Source: Novakomyces olei (taxonomy: Eukaryota > Ascomycota > Novakomycetes > Novakomycetales > Novakomycetaceae). From it: DNA of 64,000 nucleotides. The stretch's first letter is position 1; every line of letters begins with the position of its first letter. The notes under the pieces are model-generated. The model saw only the letters and a program-made list of their open reading frames with translations. It searched no databases and was not told the DNA's origin. Position numbers and translations under genes: made by a program. Location: assembly GCA_016906335.1 (NCBI GenBank), contig JADEYG010000007.1, positions 434,001-498,000 on the forward strand. The letters are read 5' to 3'. Positions 54,614 through 64,000 of this stretch are shown here, in pieces.

Positions 54614-55063
54614 TATCATTGCTAGAGGTGGTGCGCATTTGTATATTACTCAACAAGCAACGGTGAGTAATAAATCTCGTTTATGGCAACAAAGCCTATT
54701 GAATTCGCCAAATTAGTTTTCGCACCTCGCCAGAACGTAAATGGCGCGTTGCGCGTAATTTGTAAATAAACAAATTAATGTGCGGCAAATATTCGCGTAA
54801 ATAAAGAATTGCGTCCCGATCAGCAATTCTCTTTACCTCAGTTTCGCGGCCGATTTGTTGTCTTTGCTCGTTCTGCGCGCGTCTCTTTCCGTCGTCATCA
54901 GAAAGCTCTCACAGCCACTGGCGCGTGTGTACTGCCTCAAAGCGACAGCACTTGTCTGTACCGCGAGCGCTCCTTGTATGAGTGTGTAATTGCACTCTGC
55001 CCTCCGCTGCCATTCGTCTCTAGCAGTCCGAGCGCAAGTACAGTGCCTCCAGAAAAGGCCTCG

Positions 55064-55071
55064 TATAAAGG
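55064..55071 (+). promoter_or_regulatory. TATA box of the sensor gene
   Basis: TATAAAGG about 245 nt before the start codon, followed by pyrimidine-rich (CT)n sequence, a common arrangement around fungal start sites. Confidence 0.5.
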
Positions 55072-55132
55072 CCGCTAAAGGCCTCGATTGGTGTTTGCAC
55101 CGCTAAACATTCTTTACTGTCTCTCTTTACTA

Positions 55133-55200
55133 TCTCTCTCTCTCTCTCTCTCTCTCTTTACTCTCTTTACTCTCTTTACTCTGTATTCACACACACTCTC
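55133..55200. repeat. (CT)n and CTCTTTA repeats
   Basis: A run of CT dinucleotides followed by CTCTTTA units in the presumed 5' UTR of the sensor gene. Confidence 0.85.
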
Positions 55201-55308
55201 TACTCGTCTCTCTTTAATACACATCGTTTCTTTTGTTTGCGTGTTTGAATATCTGTACATTTGCCATCAGTTCTACATTTGCCGTCAATTCCACATTTGC
55301 ATTCTGAA

Positions 55309-57270
55309 ATGGGTGAGTCTCCAAATCATTGCCTCACTAATTAATGCAGCAACCGTCTACCGCACAGTCCAGCTTTCGCCGCAGCAGTACTCAGAGTACG
55401 TAGCCGGCGGCCGCACTGCCAATCTGGAGACTTATTTGCCACAGAGCAGTCCAACGTACGCACGCACTTTTATGATTATTATACATCCACTGACCGGAGC
55501 AGGTCGTCGTCGTCTATCGACTGGTGGCCCTACCACTCGTCCACGCAGCCGCAGGTATGGTGGACCCCGGAACCCACTTCGTCTCGCGTCTGGTGGACTC
55601 CCGCAGTGACGTCAAGTGCGTCTCCAAGTGCCTCGGCAGACGAGTACTCCTCTACGCCAGCACCGAGCAGTAAATTGCCTATATACCAAGCCTCGACTAA
55701 CTTTTAAGCCTCATCGTCCTGGAGCTCAGAGACGCCTGCCTCTACTTGGGCCTCGTCTTCTTCCTACGAACCCTCTTTGTCCTCCTCTTTGTCCTCTTCT
55801 TCTCACGAATCGACACACTCGCCCTCGAGCACGTTGGAGCCCAGCTCGACTTACACCTCCAGCCCGGCTACTATGACGTCTTCGTCATGGACCAGCCAAG
55901 TGTCTCACTGGTCCTCTACTTCCGCATCGCCGACTATGACGCAACCGTCTACCTCGTCAAGCAGCCGCAGCAGCAGCAGCAGCTCTTCTCCTTCTTCATC
56001 TGCCACTGCAGCATCGACTACACCGACCCCGTCTTCTTCGTCAGCGGCAGACTCACAAACCCGTTCAAGTTCAGCAGCTGACGCGTCTACAACCCGCCAA
56101 TCAGGCGGAGGAGGAGTGTCCCCTCAGACTGCTGGAGCCATTGGCGGAGCCATTGGAGGAGCAGTTGCCCTGGGCCTCGTTCTTTTCCTTGTCTTCTTTT
56201 GCATTCGCCGTAGGAAACGCGAGCTGCTACGCAGACAGGACGAGCTCTGGGAGAAGGAGATTTTGAACGAGCGAGAGGAGCGTGAAAAGCAGAGACTCGC
56301 TGCTGAGAGCCAGGAAGCTGCCCGCACCAATTCATCCACGGGGCCCGTGAGCAGAAGCAGTAATCCAAGCAGCACTCTCCGCACTGCTCCTGTCCTGCGG
56401 CCTTTAGACTCTGGTCCAAGTGGCAGTTTAGCAGCCACTATCCCTGCCGTCTTTGCTTCCAGTGCCAACTCGGCCAGTAGTACTCCTCCTGCCTCGAGTG
56501 CAAATGTGCCTGCTAGACGTATGAACCGTGGCATGCCTCCTGGAGCAGGCAGCTACCCTGCACGCAGTCCAGCAGGGCATCAGTCCCGGCCGGTGCCATA
56601 CAATAACGGCAGACAGAGTGCCAGTGCCAGTGCCGGACACGTGCCGCCGTCCATGTCGGCCGCTCAGCGGGGTATACCTCGGCCCATGCAGGGCAGCTAT
56701 GCACGGCCAGTGCCTTCGCACTTGCAGAGGCCCAGGAGCCCCTTGTCCCAGAGCCGTGGACCTGGCCAGGGACAGGTCCCTGCTGATACAGCGAGATCAG
56801 CTTCGGCAGGGCCAAGGCCAGTTGCCCCGCTGCATGTAAACCGTAAACCCATGATGCCTCCTCCTCATTCAGGTGCCGTACAAGAGCCGGGGTACCTGCC
56901 AAACTCTGCGTCTGCCGCCTCTATAGGCTCTATGCAATCTGCTGGCAGCAGCCATACACCGTTTGCCACTCCGTTTGACGATCAGCACAATACAAATCCT
57001 GCTGTACGGCACCAAAATGTGGCAAGCACAGGTGGGAATAGTGCTCGGGGAGCAGGGCCGCAAGCGAACCAAAGTACTTTGGAAGCCTGGGCCGAACGGA
57101 AACGTGCTCTACAACTTCAATTGTCTCCAGAGGGACCTACTGGCCGAAGCAAAACGTTCAGTAGACCCGTCCTGCCAGAGGTGTCTATCTCGCCTTTACG
57201 AGATACGTTCTTTGACGCCAGGGAAAAGCAGTCGCCGGAAAAGAGACAGAGGCCTACGGGAGGGCAATAG
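55309..57270 (+). CDS. Ser/Thr-rich single-pass membrane protein, Mid2/WSC-like wall-stress sensor
   Basis: Exons 55309-55312, 55350-55455, 55503-55669 and 55709-57270 give 612 aa. The outer part is a long Ser/Thr-rich stretch (to about residue 225), expected to be O-mannosylated. One transmembrane segment, TAGAIGGAIGGAVALGLVLF (about 232-256), is followed by CIRRRKRELLRR and a long Pro/Ser/Arg-rich cytoplasmic tail. This is the layout of fungal cell-wall integrity sensors. No cysteine-rich WSC domain is visible. No N-terminal signal peptide is seen (MATVYRTVQLSPQ), so the transmembrane segment may act as the signal anchor, or a 5' exon is missing. The start exon carries only ATG G before the donor. 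Confidence 0.68.
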
Positions 57271-58024
57271 TCGCCAGAACAGGGACATGAAACCGCGATC
57301 GAGACAAGACTGGACAATAATACCGATTTTTAAAAGAAAATGAATTCAACAGTCTCTGAATTGTCCATCTGTTTCATGACTGATTACACCTTTCACTTTT
57401 TTGTTTTAATATTATCAAGTTTACGAGTGCTTTGCAGACAAGTGCGTCTGGCCTACAGAGTGGCGAATAAAGGGCTATTGGTCTGCAGATTAGCAGGCCA
57501 CACAAAAGTACCAAATATGTTTATATTTTGCTATTGCGCTCAAATAAATGTGATGTGCGGACGCTCGGTTCTCCCTATATTGCATTGTTGATTTTGCACA
57601 CATGCCCGATAACTTGCACGCAAATAGCTCACCTATTTACCATATATTTGTATCTATTGTCTCATTCCTATTTGCCTTGAAGAAACCATGCATGTAGTCT
57701 AATTTACTCATAGTCATCGTTCAATGTCCACCGCCGTCGATTGTTCAGGTCGAATTTGAATTGTTTAAATTGCATGAGGACGGCAGTTTTACACGGTCCT
57801 TGTCTCGTGGCCGTATTAACCGGAACCTAAAAAATAAAACCATGTCTGGCCCTAACCCTTACGAGTCACTAGTATTAACAAGTAATTACATTATGAATCA
57901 ATTTATTAATTAATCAATTTATTAATGAATTAACTATCAACTACTCAATTTATTAATTTGTCAATTAATCAATCAAATAGAGCGCGATAGTAAAATTACA
58001 CTGTTATATCGAGTCTTCGAGCCA
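57271..58024. other. Spacer sensor gene/SGT1
   Basis: About 750 nt, AT-rich, with CCCTAACCCTTA at about 57850 and ATTAAT-type low complexity at 57895-57975. No gene or RNA recognised. Confidence 0.5.
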
Positions 58025-59236
58025 ATGGCGGACTACGGAAGCCGGGCGCAGCATCTAATAGACGAGCGTAAATACCTCGATGCTCTTGAATGTTTGGACC
58101 TGGCAATTGAAAAGCAGCAAGATCAGCCAGACTTGTTTCTCAAGAGGTAACAGTCTATGATTGAGCAGCCGTCACTAAACTCTAGAGCAATTGTACATCA
58201 GCGACTGAATGAGGCAGCGCTGGCGCTTCAAGATGCCGAGCAGGTAGTCCTGTTGGCTCATTCGCGGGGCAATGGATCCCTTATGGCGCAAGGTCAGCTG
58301 CGAAGAGCGTATGAAGAAGAAAAGACCACAACTGCCACTGACTCGCCAGAATATCTCTGTATCACATTGGACAGTATGGGAACGCGCTGTACCTTTTACG
58401 CAAGGCTTCTAGGCACTTGAGCAATGATCCAGCGCTCGCTGTCTGGATTACTAAAACAGAGCAAGAGTTATCGACGAGTAAGTCGTGCAAAACGAGGATG
58501 ATGGCAATACTAAATGCTAGTGGATGAGGACGCGAAGCAGCCCACGGTAGAAGAAGTGCCTGGCGATCCGCGGTCTGCACCTCTTTCGAGCAATCCGGCG
58601 ACTGCAGGACTCCGCGTCTCTGCTGCCTTGTCTCCCGCAAATCCAGACACAGCTTTACCCCGGCACGACTGGTACCAGACGCACGACAAAGTAGAAGTTT
58701 CAGTGTACGAAAAGAGCGTCGAGCCTTCCTCCCTGCACATAGAATTTTTGCCGCGACAGGTATAGCCTATGAGATTGTAGATGCGTCGGACTAACGACCA
58801 GGTTATTGTAAAGCACAGTGCAAAGGAATATGCTCTGCAGCCTTTATTTTCAGAGATTGATCCCGATAAAAGTTCCTACTCTGTGGGCCGTGTCAAAATC
58901 AGTTTGAGCCTGCAAAAGGCTGCAGACAAACGATGGGATAACCTTTTTTTTGAGGATTCTAGCTCCCATATGGGCGGAGCTAAAACGACCAAAAATTGGG
59001 ACAAGCTTGTCGCGTCAGAAGGCGGCGAAGGCGGTGAAGAGTCTTCGCCAGCGGACGGAGGCGTTAATGCTCTATTTCAGAAAATATACGCAGATGCGGA
59101 CGAGGATACCCGGCGGGCTATGGTGAAAAGCTTTGTTGAGAGCGGTGGCACTACGCTATCGACAAACTGGAGTGAAGTTAAGGAGGGGTCTGTTGACGTC
59201 AGGCCCCCGGAGGGAATGGAGCATCGTAAATTTTGA
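58025..59236 (+). CDS. SGT1: Co-chaperone Sgt1 (TPR-CS-SGS)
   Basis: Links Hsp90 to SCF ubiquitin ligases and kinetochore assembly. Exons 58025-58146, 58186-58308, 58350-58477, 58521-58759 and 58802-59236 give 348 aa. TPR region in the first three exons (KYLDALECLDLAIEKQQD, HQRLNEAALALQDAEQVVLLA, ISLYHIGQYGNALYLLRKASRHL). The CS domain has HDWYQTHDKVEVSVYEK, HIEFLPRQVIVKHSAKEYALQPLFSEID and YSVGRVKISLSLQKA. The SGS domain has KNWDKLV, ALFQKIYADADEDTRRAMVKSFVESGGTTLSTNW and the end EGSVDVRPPEGMEHRKF. The Trp of the usual KKW ending is missing. All four introns are 37-43 nt. Confidence 0.94.
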
Positions 59237-59645
59237 ATTGACAAAATGCCCACACCAATCTGCGGCACCTTTTGTTACTGGCTTAACAATGACTTTAACA
59301 AGTTTAGTTAAAAGCAATTTAAAAGCATTTGGGTCTAGTCTGCCGGTCTGTCAAATCTTTTGATTTTGACTACGACTACACTAGTTTGGATGGTTTGGTG
59401 CTGGACGACCACCATACGGTGCTTTCTTTGGCTTGCCCAAATGGAATACTAAGCTATAATTATCATAATACATTATCAAACACGGACAAATGTCAAGATT
59501 AAACCCTAGAATTGCCCAACAATTAAAATAACCCTAGAATTCTAGAGTACGTGATCCACTGGACCAACCCAGCCAGCCACAGCGTCTCGATAGCGCTACT
59601 CAAGACTGTGAGTGCGGGTCACGATCGATTCTAGAACGATTTAAC
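59237..59645. other. Convergent 3' spacer SGT1/DDX60-like gene
   Basis: About 410 nt. Two ACCCTAGAATT motifs, at about 59503-59513 and 59531-59541, resemble the telomere-like AACCCTA elements. No gene seen. Confidence 0.5.
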
Positions 59646-62600
59646 CTATGCCCACATCTTTTCAAACTTGGCATCAAAGTTTTGTTTTAATTCTCCAAAC
59701 GCATTCAATACTTCATATGTGTTTTCAAGCGCTTTCGTATCCAATCCGCCCGTGCTGGAGTTTGCCTCACTCAGAGACAAATTTGAAAAGGCGTCATCTT
59801 CCCAGTTTTCAGGCATAGACCATTCTTGAAGAACAAAGTCGCCTTCGTCCTTCTCATCAAATGCCCCTGCCCCCGATGAGAAATCCGTGTCCTGGCCAAA
59901 CACTAAAAGGTTGCTTAAGCTCGTGATTATAGCGCCCAGTGTGCGGCTAAATTGGTTGAGCAAGAACCAGACATCGCTCACAGGTATCCCGTTTTCCGTT
60001 CTCAACAGCTCGCTCTCGCCGTGCCTGAAAAAATCGTAGATAAACGAATTAATAGGCACAGAGCTATCAAAGTACGGAATTGAAACATCCTCTGGGAAAC
60101 TGTCGTACCGCACATTGGCTATCACAGACTGGGGAGTTGAGAAATCATTTGCTAATCCAGACAAGGCTGTATACTTTGATCGCACTGTGGCCGATTCAGC
60201 ATCAAGCAGGCTAAAATCATTCAGCTGCAAAGCCAAAACGCTGCTCTCTCCTGAAACAGGCAGCACTTCTTCGTCCGTGCAGCCTGTGGCCGCAAAGTTT
60301 TCAGCATAAGATACTAATACAGTAAGCAGATTGCGCTCGTGGTCTTGGAGACACGCCTTTGCGTCCGCTGGCAGGTCCTCCAGCATGACTTGTGCATCGG
60401 TAAGTAAGAACCGGCACTTTTGAGCTGGGTCAATGGGCCTCCGGACAAAGACAAATGCTAGCACTCTCATGAGCTGGTCAAATACGCCCTCCTTGTCGCT
60501 CGTCCACTTGTGACAGATTCTGTGGAAGACACCTCGGCGCAGCAGAGCACCAAAAATGAGGTTGCTCGGCTCACAAAACTGGAGGCTATCCACGATTACA
60601 GACAAGGCCGACGGATTTCCGGTAGGTGAAAGTAGCCCTTCACGGCGCAAGTAGTCAATTTCAAAGCGGACATAGTTTTGGATGCGTCGCAGATCCTTTT
60701 CATCCGTACAAATATACCGCGGAGAGTCCAGTATTTCCTGGATTGTAGACATGACAAACTTTTCCTTGTTGGAACCATTGTAAAGGTGTAAAAGACGTAG
60801 AATATAGGTAAAGGTAAGCTTGTAGTGGGCTTTAACATCGGGCAGCTGACTCGTTAGCAGTCTATTGATCTTTTCTTGTGACACTCCAATAAAACCAACA
60901 TGGCCGAGTAAATCAAAGCCACGTCGGCCAGCACGGCCTGAGGCCTGGCGGTAGTTTAGGGCATTAAGCACAAAACTATCGCCGATAAATACAGTAGTCT
61001 TACAGGGCATATTGATACCCAGGGCTAGGGTACCGGTGGCGATTATAACAGTCAAATGGCCACATCGGAACAGCACTTCTACCAAGTTACGGTATCTTCT
61101 CGTCATGCCCGCATGATGGCAAGCAATTCCTCTTTTCAGACCCTCAATTGCCCACGGCGGAGCACCCTCGCTTGCTCTCAACTTGCTCAAATCACGATCA
61201 AACTCTTCCCTGCCATACGTAGATTTAATGCCAACAAAGGAAAATTCCGGCGATGGTTCTTCCGGGTCAAATAGTTCGATCCACGAGACGTCTTCCGCGT
61301 TTTTGGCTATTTCTTCGTTCATTTTATCCTTGTTTTCCTTTTCCCTGCGCTGCCTTTCCTTCTCCCGCTGGGTAGCACCCGCCTCCCATTTCTTGTAGGC
61401 TTTTAATTTCTGCTGCCACTCTTCCGACGATTCCCGCCATTCTGTTTCCTGTGCAACTAGTCGATTGACAAGAGATTCTGTCAAGTCTTCGCAAAAGACA
61501 CGATCATAATTGAAAAAAATGGCGGGTAGGTAGCCCTGACTGTGCAAGTCGGAGCACATTGGAAGGATTGATTCAATTAAACACGCTCTAGACAGATAAC
61601 CAGATCCATTTCCGGTTTTAGTCAAGACTTTGTCTCCATTAGCAATTGCATCGGAGACCTGGCGGCTCAATCCGTTCAGGAGCTTCTGAATTGGGCTGTC
61701 CGCGTAAACTGCCTTTGGATTCTGCAACCAAGTGGTTAAAACTTGCTTCAGTTCTTTCTCGTAACCCGCAACGTCAACTTTGCGAATAAACTTGCGCTTT
61801 TTAAAGTACCGATCAGGCTCCAAAGATTCAGATATCCTGAAATCACTGGTCTTCAAACGGCTCATGAAGTTGTAGAGCAAAGCACAATCACGCGGCTCGA
61901 AGCTCAGATCAGACGGGATGCTCTGGTCACCCGGCGCAATTGCAGAAACAGGATGAATAGGAGTAATTGTACCAAAATTAGTGGCATCTTGCAACCCATC
62001 AAACTGCGTAAAATTGGATTTAGGAGTCCACACAAATTTTCGCAGGTCAGAGTACCGATACTTATGCTGTATTAAACGCATCTTGTTGTGATGCGCTTTT
62101 TGTATCGAAGAAAGCCAGCGAAACAATTCGTCTGGGTTACCAATAGTGGCAGACAGGGCAGTAATGGGGCAGGCAGTAAATAATAAGAGCTGCTCCCAGA
62201 TAGCACCGTCTTCATTTTCTCCTAAGCCCAGACTGTGAACTTCATCAAACACGATACGCTTTATCCTCGGTGTCCATTCACGGGCTAATGCCGGAGACAG
62301 AACCATGTTTTGTAAAACTTCGGGGACAGTTACCAAAATCTGACAGCCTTCAGGATCATTGTTTGTGTACTCGGGCATTCCTACGGCCCAGACAGTTTTG
62401 CCGGCAAACGGGTATTGCTTTGAAAATCGTGCATAAATTTCAGCTGCAATCTGATTCACAAGAGCCTTCGACGGAGCAATGTAAACCAGTATACCCGAGT
62501 CATCTGCACGCAAAATTTGTTCCATTGAATAGAAAGAAATAAAAGTTTTACCCGCAGAAGTTGGAGCCACAACAAGCACCGATTCATTCTTATCCAATGC

Positions 62601-64000
62601 ATCCAGTGTCTCCCGTTGCCACTTGTCAGGGTCAAAAGCAACACGATGATCAGGCGCGCTCTCCATGTTTCTCTCCATGTAATGGCCACAGTGAAGGAGC
62701 TGAAAAGTCACAGACGTATATGGTACCTCAAGGTCGGCATCTTCATCGTCCAATTGAGGAATAGCAAACTGAAAATTCAGCTCTCTTTTTGGAGACGTTT
62801 CCTTCTTTTCAATCGCGTCTGAAAGACCAAGAGCTCTTAGTGTCTGATTTAGTGCATCATAAATTGTGGCCGTTAAATCTGCTCTGTTGTACAATTCACC
62901 TACTGCATTGAAAATCTCGACCGCCCAATATATGTTCTTCTCTTTATCATCTTCATCTTGGCAAAATCGTGCCCAAATAAATAGCATGATTTGTATACGA
63001 TATAATCGCATCTCCAAATCTATTGAAATATCACGCTCTCGGCCTTGTTCCAGAATCTGTGTCAAACGGGCGAGTCGTCTTTGTAAATCCTTAATGCGTG
63101 CGAGCTCTTGGCGCAAGTCACGCCATAGCGAAATCGATTTGTTTTCTAATTTATCCGCCTTTCGTGCCGCATTTTCTAGCCTAATTTGATCAGCCTTCGA
63201 AAGCTTGGGAGCTTTTTCCTTCTTTTCTTTCTTGTTGCTTTTACTTCCTGGCTTTTCCTTCGTCTCTTTTGTAGGTAGAGGCGTCTTCACGTTCGTAGAT
63301 ACCGGAACTTTGGAGCTGCCAGGAAGAATAGAAATACGGCTCAAAGACCGGCCTCTAGCTCCAGTCAAGGAGCTTGCGTATTTTTGGATATAGCTCATAA
63401 ATGCTTGATCCTGCTTTCTTGCACGACCCATTAAACGACGATCCTTTCGCGGATCCCCTGTTTTGACTGCTTTAATCGCATTAAGGTTTTTTGGCTTTCT
63501 AGCGACCTGGGGTGTCACAGATCCAAAGTCGATATACTTTATATCCGACTCTGTCGGCTCTTCAGTCTCCCACTCTGATTGCACGTCAAACTCTACGTCT
63601 TCAAACAGTCTAGCAAACAGGTCATCTTCATACGGCAAAAGGCTCTTTGCCGAAATATGTTGAAATTCTCTCCTCGGCTCGGATACTACATTCGAGTGAA
63701 CTTCAATCGCCAAACTTGAAACGTCAGTCACATTCGAAAATCCGGCAAGTTCCTGTAAAGTTTTGAAGGAGTCAGAGACGGATGGCGGAACATCAAATTT
63801 GCCTTGACTGAGCTGAAGAGCCATGATCGCAAAAAGCCGGCCATCAAAAACAAACCCAATATCGTCGGATGTCCCGGTCAAATCTTTACTCGTGGCGCCT
63901 TTGACTGAAGAATCCAGAAAAGGAATATATCCAGCGAGGAACTTTCCAAGTGGTGCTGTACTCAGAGACGGAACAGATGCAAAGCATCGGTGAGTCAATG
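59646..64000 (-). CDS. DDX60-like Ski2-family DExH RNA helicase (N-terminus beyond right edge)
   Basis: At least 1450 residues of a superfamily 2 helicase. The frame is still open at the right edge. Lys/Glu-rich linker (KPGSKSNKKEKKEKAPK) is followed by the helicase core: Walker A VVAPTSAGKTFISFY (about 478 of the visible part), DEVH in RIVFDEVHSLGLGENEDGAIWEQ (about 585), and ALSATIGNPDELFRWL. Then domain 2 has GIACHHAGMTRRYRNLVEVLFR, ATGTLALGINMPCKTTVF and QASGRAGRRGFDLLGHVGF. The end, NFDAKFEKMWA, is the DDX60 ending. DDX60 in vertebrates is an interferon-induced antiviral RNA helicase; the fungal role is unknown. No intron is seen in the 4.35 kb visible. Convergent with SGT1. Confidence 0.9.
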   Translation of the reverse strand, partial: LTHRCFASVPSLSTAPLGKFLAGYIPFLDSSVKGATSKDLTGTSDDIGFVFDGRLFAIMALQLSQGKFDVPPSVSDSFKTLQELAGFSNVTDVSSLAIEVHSNVVSEPRREFQHISAKSLLPYEDDLFARLFEDVEFDVQSEWETEEPTESDIKYIDFGSVTPQVARKPKNLNAIKAVKTGDPRKDRRLMGRARKQDQAFMSYIQKYASSLTGARGRSLSRISILPGSSKVPVSTNVKTPLPTKETKEKPGSKSNKKEKKEKAPKLSKADQIRLENAARKADKLENKSISLWRDLRQELARIKDLQRRLARLTQILEQGRERDISIDLEMRLYRIQIMLFIWARFCQDEDDKEKNIYWAVEIFNAVGELYNRADLTATIYDALNQTLRALGLSDAIEKKETSPKRELNFQFAIPQLDDEDADLEVPYTSVTFQLLHCGHYMERNMESAPDHRVAFDPDKWQRETLDALDKNESVLVVAPTSAGKTFISFYSMEQILRADDSGILVYIAPSKALVNQIAAEIYARFSKQYPFAGKTVWAVGMPEYTNNDPEGCQILVTVPEVLQNMVLSPALAREWTPRIKRIVFDEVHSLGLGENEDGAIWEQLLLFTACPITALSATIGNPDELFRWLSSIQKAHHNKMRLIQHKYRYSDLRKFVWTPKSNFTQFDGLQDATNFGTITPIHPVSAIAPGDQSIPSDLSFEPRDCALLYNFMSRLKTSDFRISESLEPDRYFKKRKFIRKVDVAGYEKELKQVLTTWLQNPKAVYADSPIQKLLNGLSRQVSDAIANGDKVLTKTGNGSGYLSRACLIESILPMCSDLHSQGYLPAIFFNYDRVFCEDLTESLVNRLVAQETEWRESSEEWQQKLKAYKKWEAGATQREKERQRREKENKDKMNEEIAKNAEDVSWIELFDPEEPSPEFSFVGIKSTYGREEFDRDLSKLRASEGAPPWAIEGLKRGIACHHAGMTRRYRNLVEVLFRCGHLTVIIATGTLALGINMPCKTTVFIGDSFVLNALNYRQASGRAGRRGFDLLGHVGFIGVSQEKINRLLTSQLPDVKAHYKLTFTYILRLLHLYNGSNKEKFVMSTIQEILDSPRYICTDEKDLRRIQNYVRFEIDYLRREGLLSPTGNPSALSVIVDSLQFCEPSNLIFGALLRRGVFHRICHKWTSDKEGVFDQLMRVLAFVFVRRPIDPAQKCRFLLTDAQVMLEDLPADAKACLQDHERNLLTVLVSYAENFAATGCTDEEVLPVSGESSVLALQLNDFSLLDAESATVRSKYTALSGLANDFSTPQSVIANVRYDSFPEDVSIPYFDSSVPINSFIYDFFRHGESELLRTENGIPVSDVWFLLNQFSRTLGAIITSLSNLLVFGQDTDFSSGAGAFDEKDEGDFVLQEWSMPENWEDDAFSNLSLSEANSSTGGLDTKALENTYEVLNAFGELKQNFDAKFEKMWA

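Larger units (their letters stand above)
54196..55308. other. Spacer EMC10/sensor gene, with promoter and 5' UTR
   Basis: Contains TTAGGGTTAGGGTTAG at 54598-54613, an AAAT microsatellite at about 54481-54503, a TATAAAGG at 55064-55071 framed by three AAAGGCC motifs (55054, 55067, 55077), and a (CT)n-rich presumed 5' UTR at 55118-55215. A minus-strand frame at 54225-54656 overlaps the microsatellite and is judged doubtful. Confidence 0.55.

Noticed and set aside
54225-54656. 143-codon minus-strand frame downstream of EMC10
   Set aside because: It runs through an AAAT microsatellite, has no family-like blocks and its hydrophobic stretch is coded by the repeat. I cannot exclude a small real gene in its second half.
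1-64000. Transposons, LTR or virus-derived elements, CRISPR arrays, rRNA or tRNA genes
   Set aside because: No reverse transcriptase, integrase, transposase, capsid-like frame, long terminal repeats, spaced direct repeats or rRNA/tRNA consensus was seen; repeats present are simple or short tandem arrays.

Overview
The window is nuclear DNA of a compact, intron-rich fungus, most likely an ascomycete yeast or yeast-like species. The evidence is gene content (MUB1, MKT1, RSE1, EMC10, UGA1, a Mid2-like wall sensor), about 31 protein genes in 64 kb with spacers of 40-1150 bases, and many very short introns (mostly 33-60 nt). These introns have GTATG/GTAAG donors and a CTAAC/CTAAT/CTGAC branch site only about 6-14 nt before the acceptor. 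The species cannot be named from the sequence. No rRNA or tRNA gene, CRISPR array, transposon or virus-derived element was seen. Exon coordinates were read by eye from splice signals, reading-frame continuity and family conservation.

Layout, left to right: PSD1 (-, cut by the left edge), APC10 (+), RSE1/SF3B3 (-), PAN3 (+), LSM7 (-), KAP95 (+), a UAS/UBX protein (-), CMC2 (+), RPC37 (+), UGA1 (+), a macrodomain protein (-), FAF1 (+), an orphan frame (-), an LDAH-type hydrolase (+), SMC5 (-), a bacterial-type D-lactate dehydrogenase (+), a PPR protein (-) followed by an overlapping small frame (-), a DeSI-type isopeptidase (+), VPS16 (-), a possible small membrane protein (-), an OHCU-decarboxylase-like gene (-), a WDR44-like WD40 protein (+), SWD2 (-), an OAC1-like carrier (+), a 2OG-Fe(II) oxygenase (-), MKT1 (+), MUB1 (-), a Cid1-type nucleotidyltransferase (-), EMC10 (+), a Ser/Thr-rich single-pass sensor (+), SGT1 (+) and a DDX60-like helicase (-, cut by the right edge). 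Orientation alternates, so most spacers are bidirectional promoters or shared 3' regions.

There is no operon-like logic. RNA metabolism is well represented (RSE1, LSM7, PAN3, MKT1, the Cid1-type enzyme, the DDX60-like helicase), as are ubiquitin/SUMO functions (APC10, UBX, MUB1, SGT1, DeSI). This probably reflects housekeeping content more than clustering.

The most notable observations are: (1) the uniform intron grammar with AAG and even GAG acceptors, 3n stop-free introns, a 9-nt internal exon in LSM7 and start exons with only 4-9 coding bases; (2) terminal exons hidden behind apparent stops in APC10 (restoring the Ile-Arg tail) and SWD2; (3) AGGGTTA telomere-like motifs in several spacers, one containing TTAGTCAGGG inside an inverted repeat; (4) several unassigned open frames. 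No clearly undescribed multi-gene system was found.
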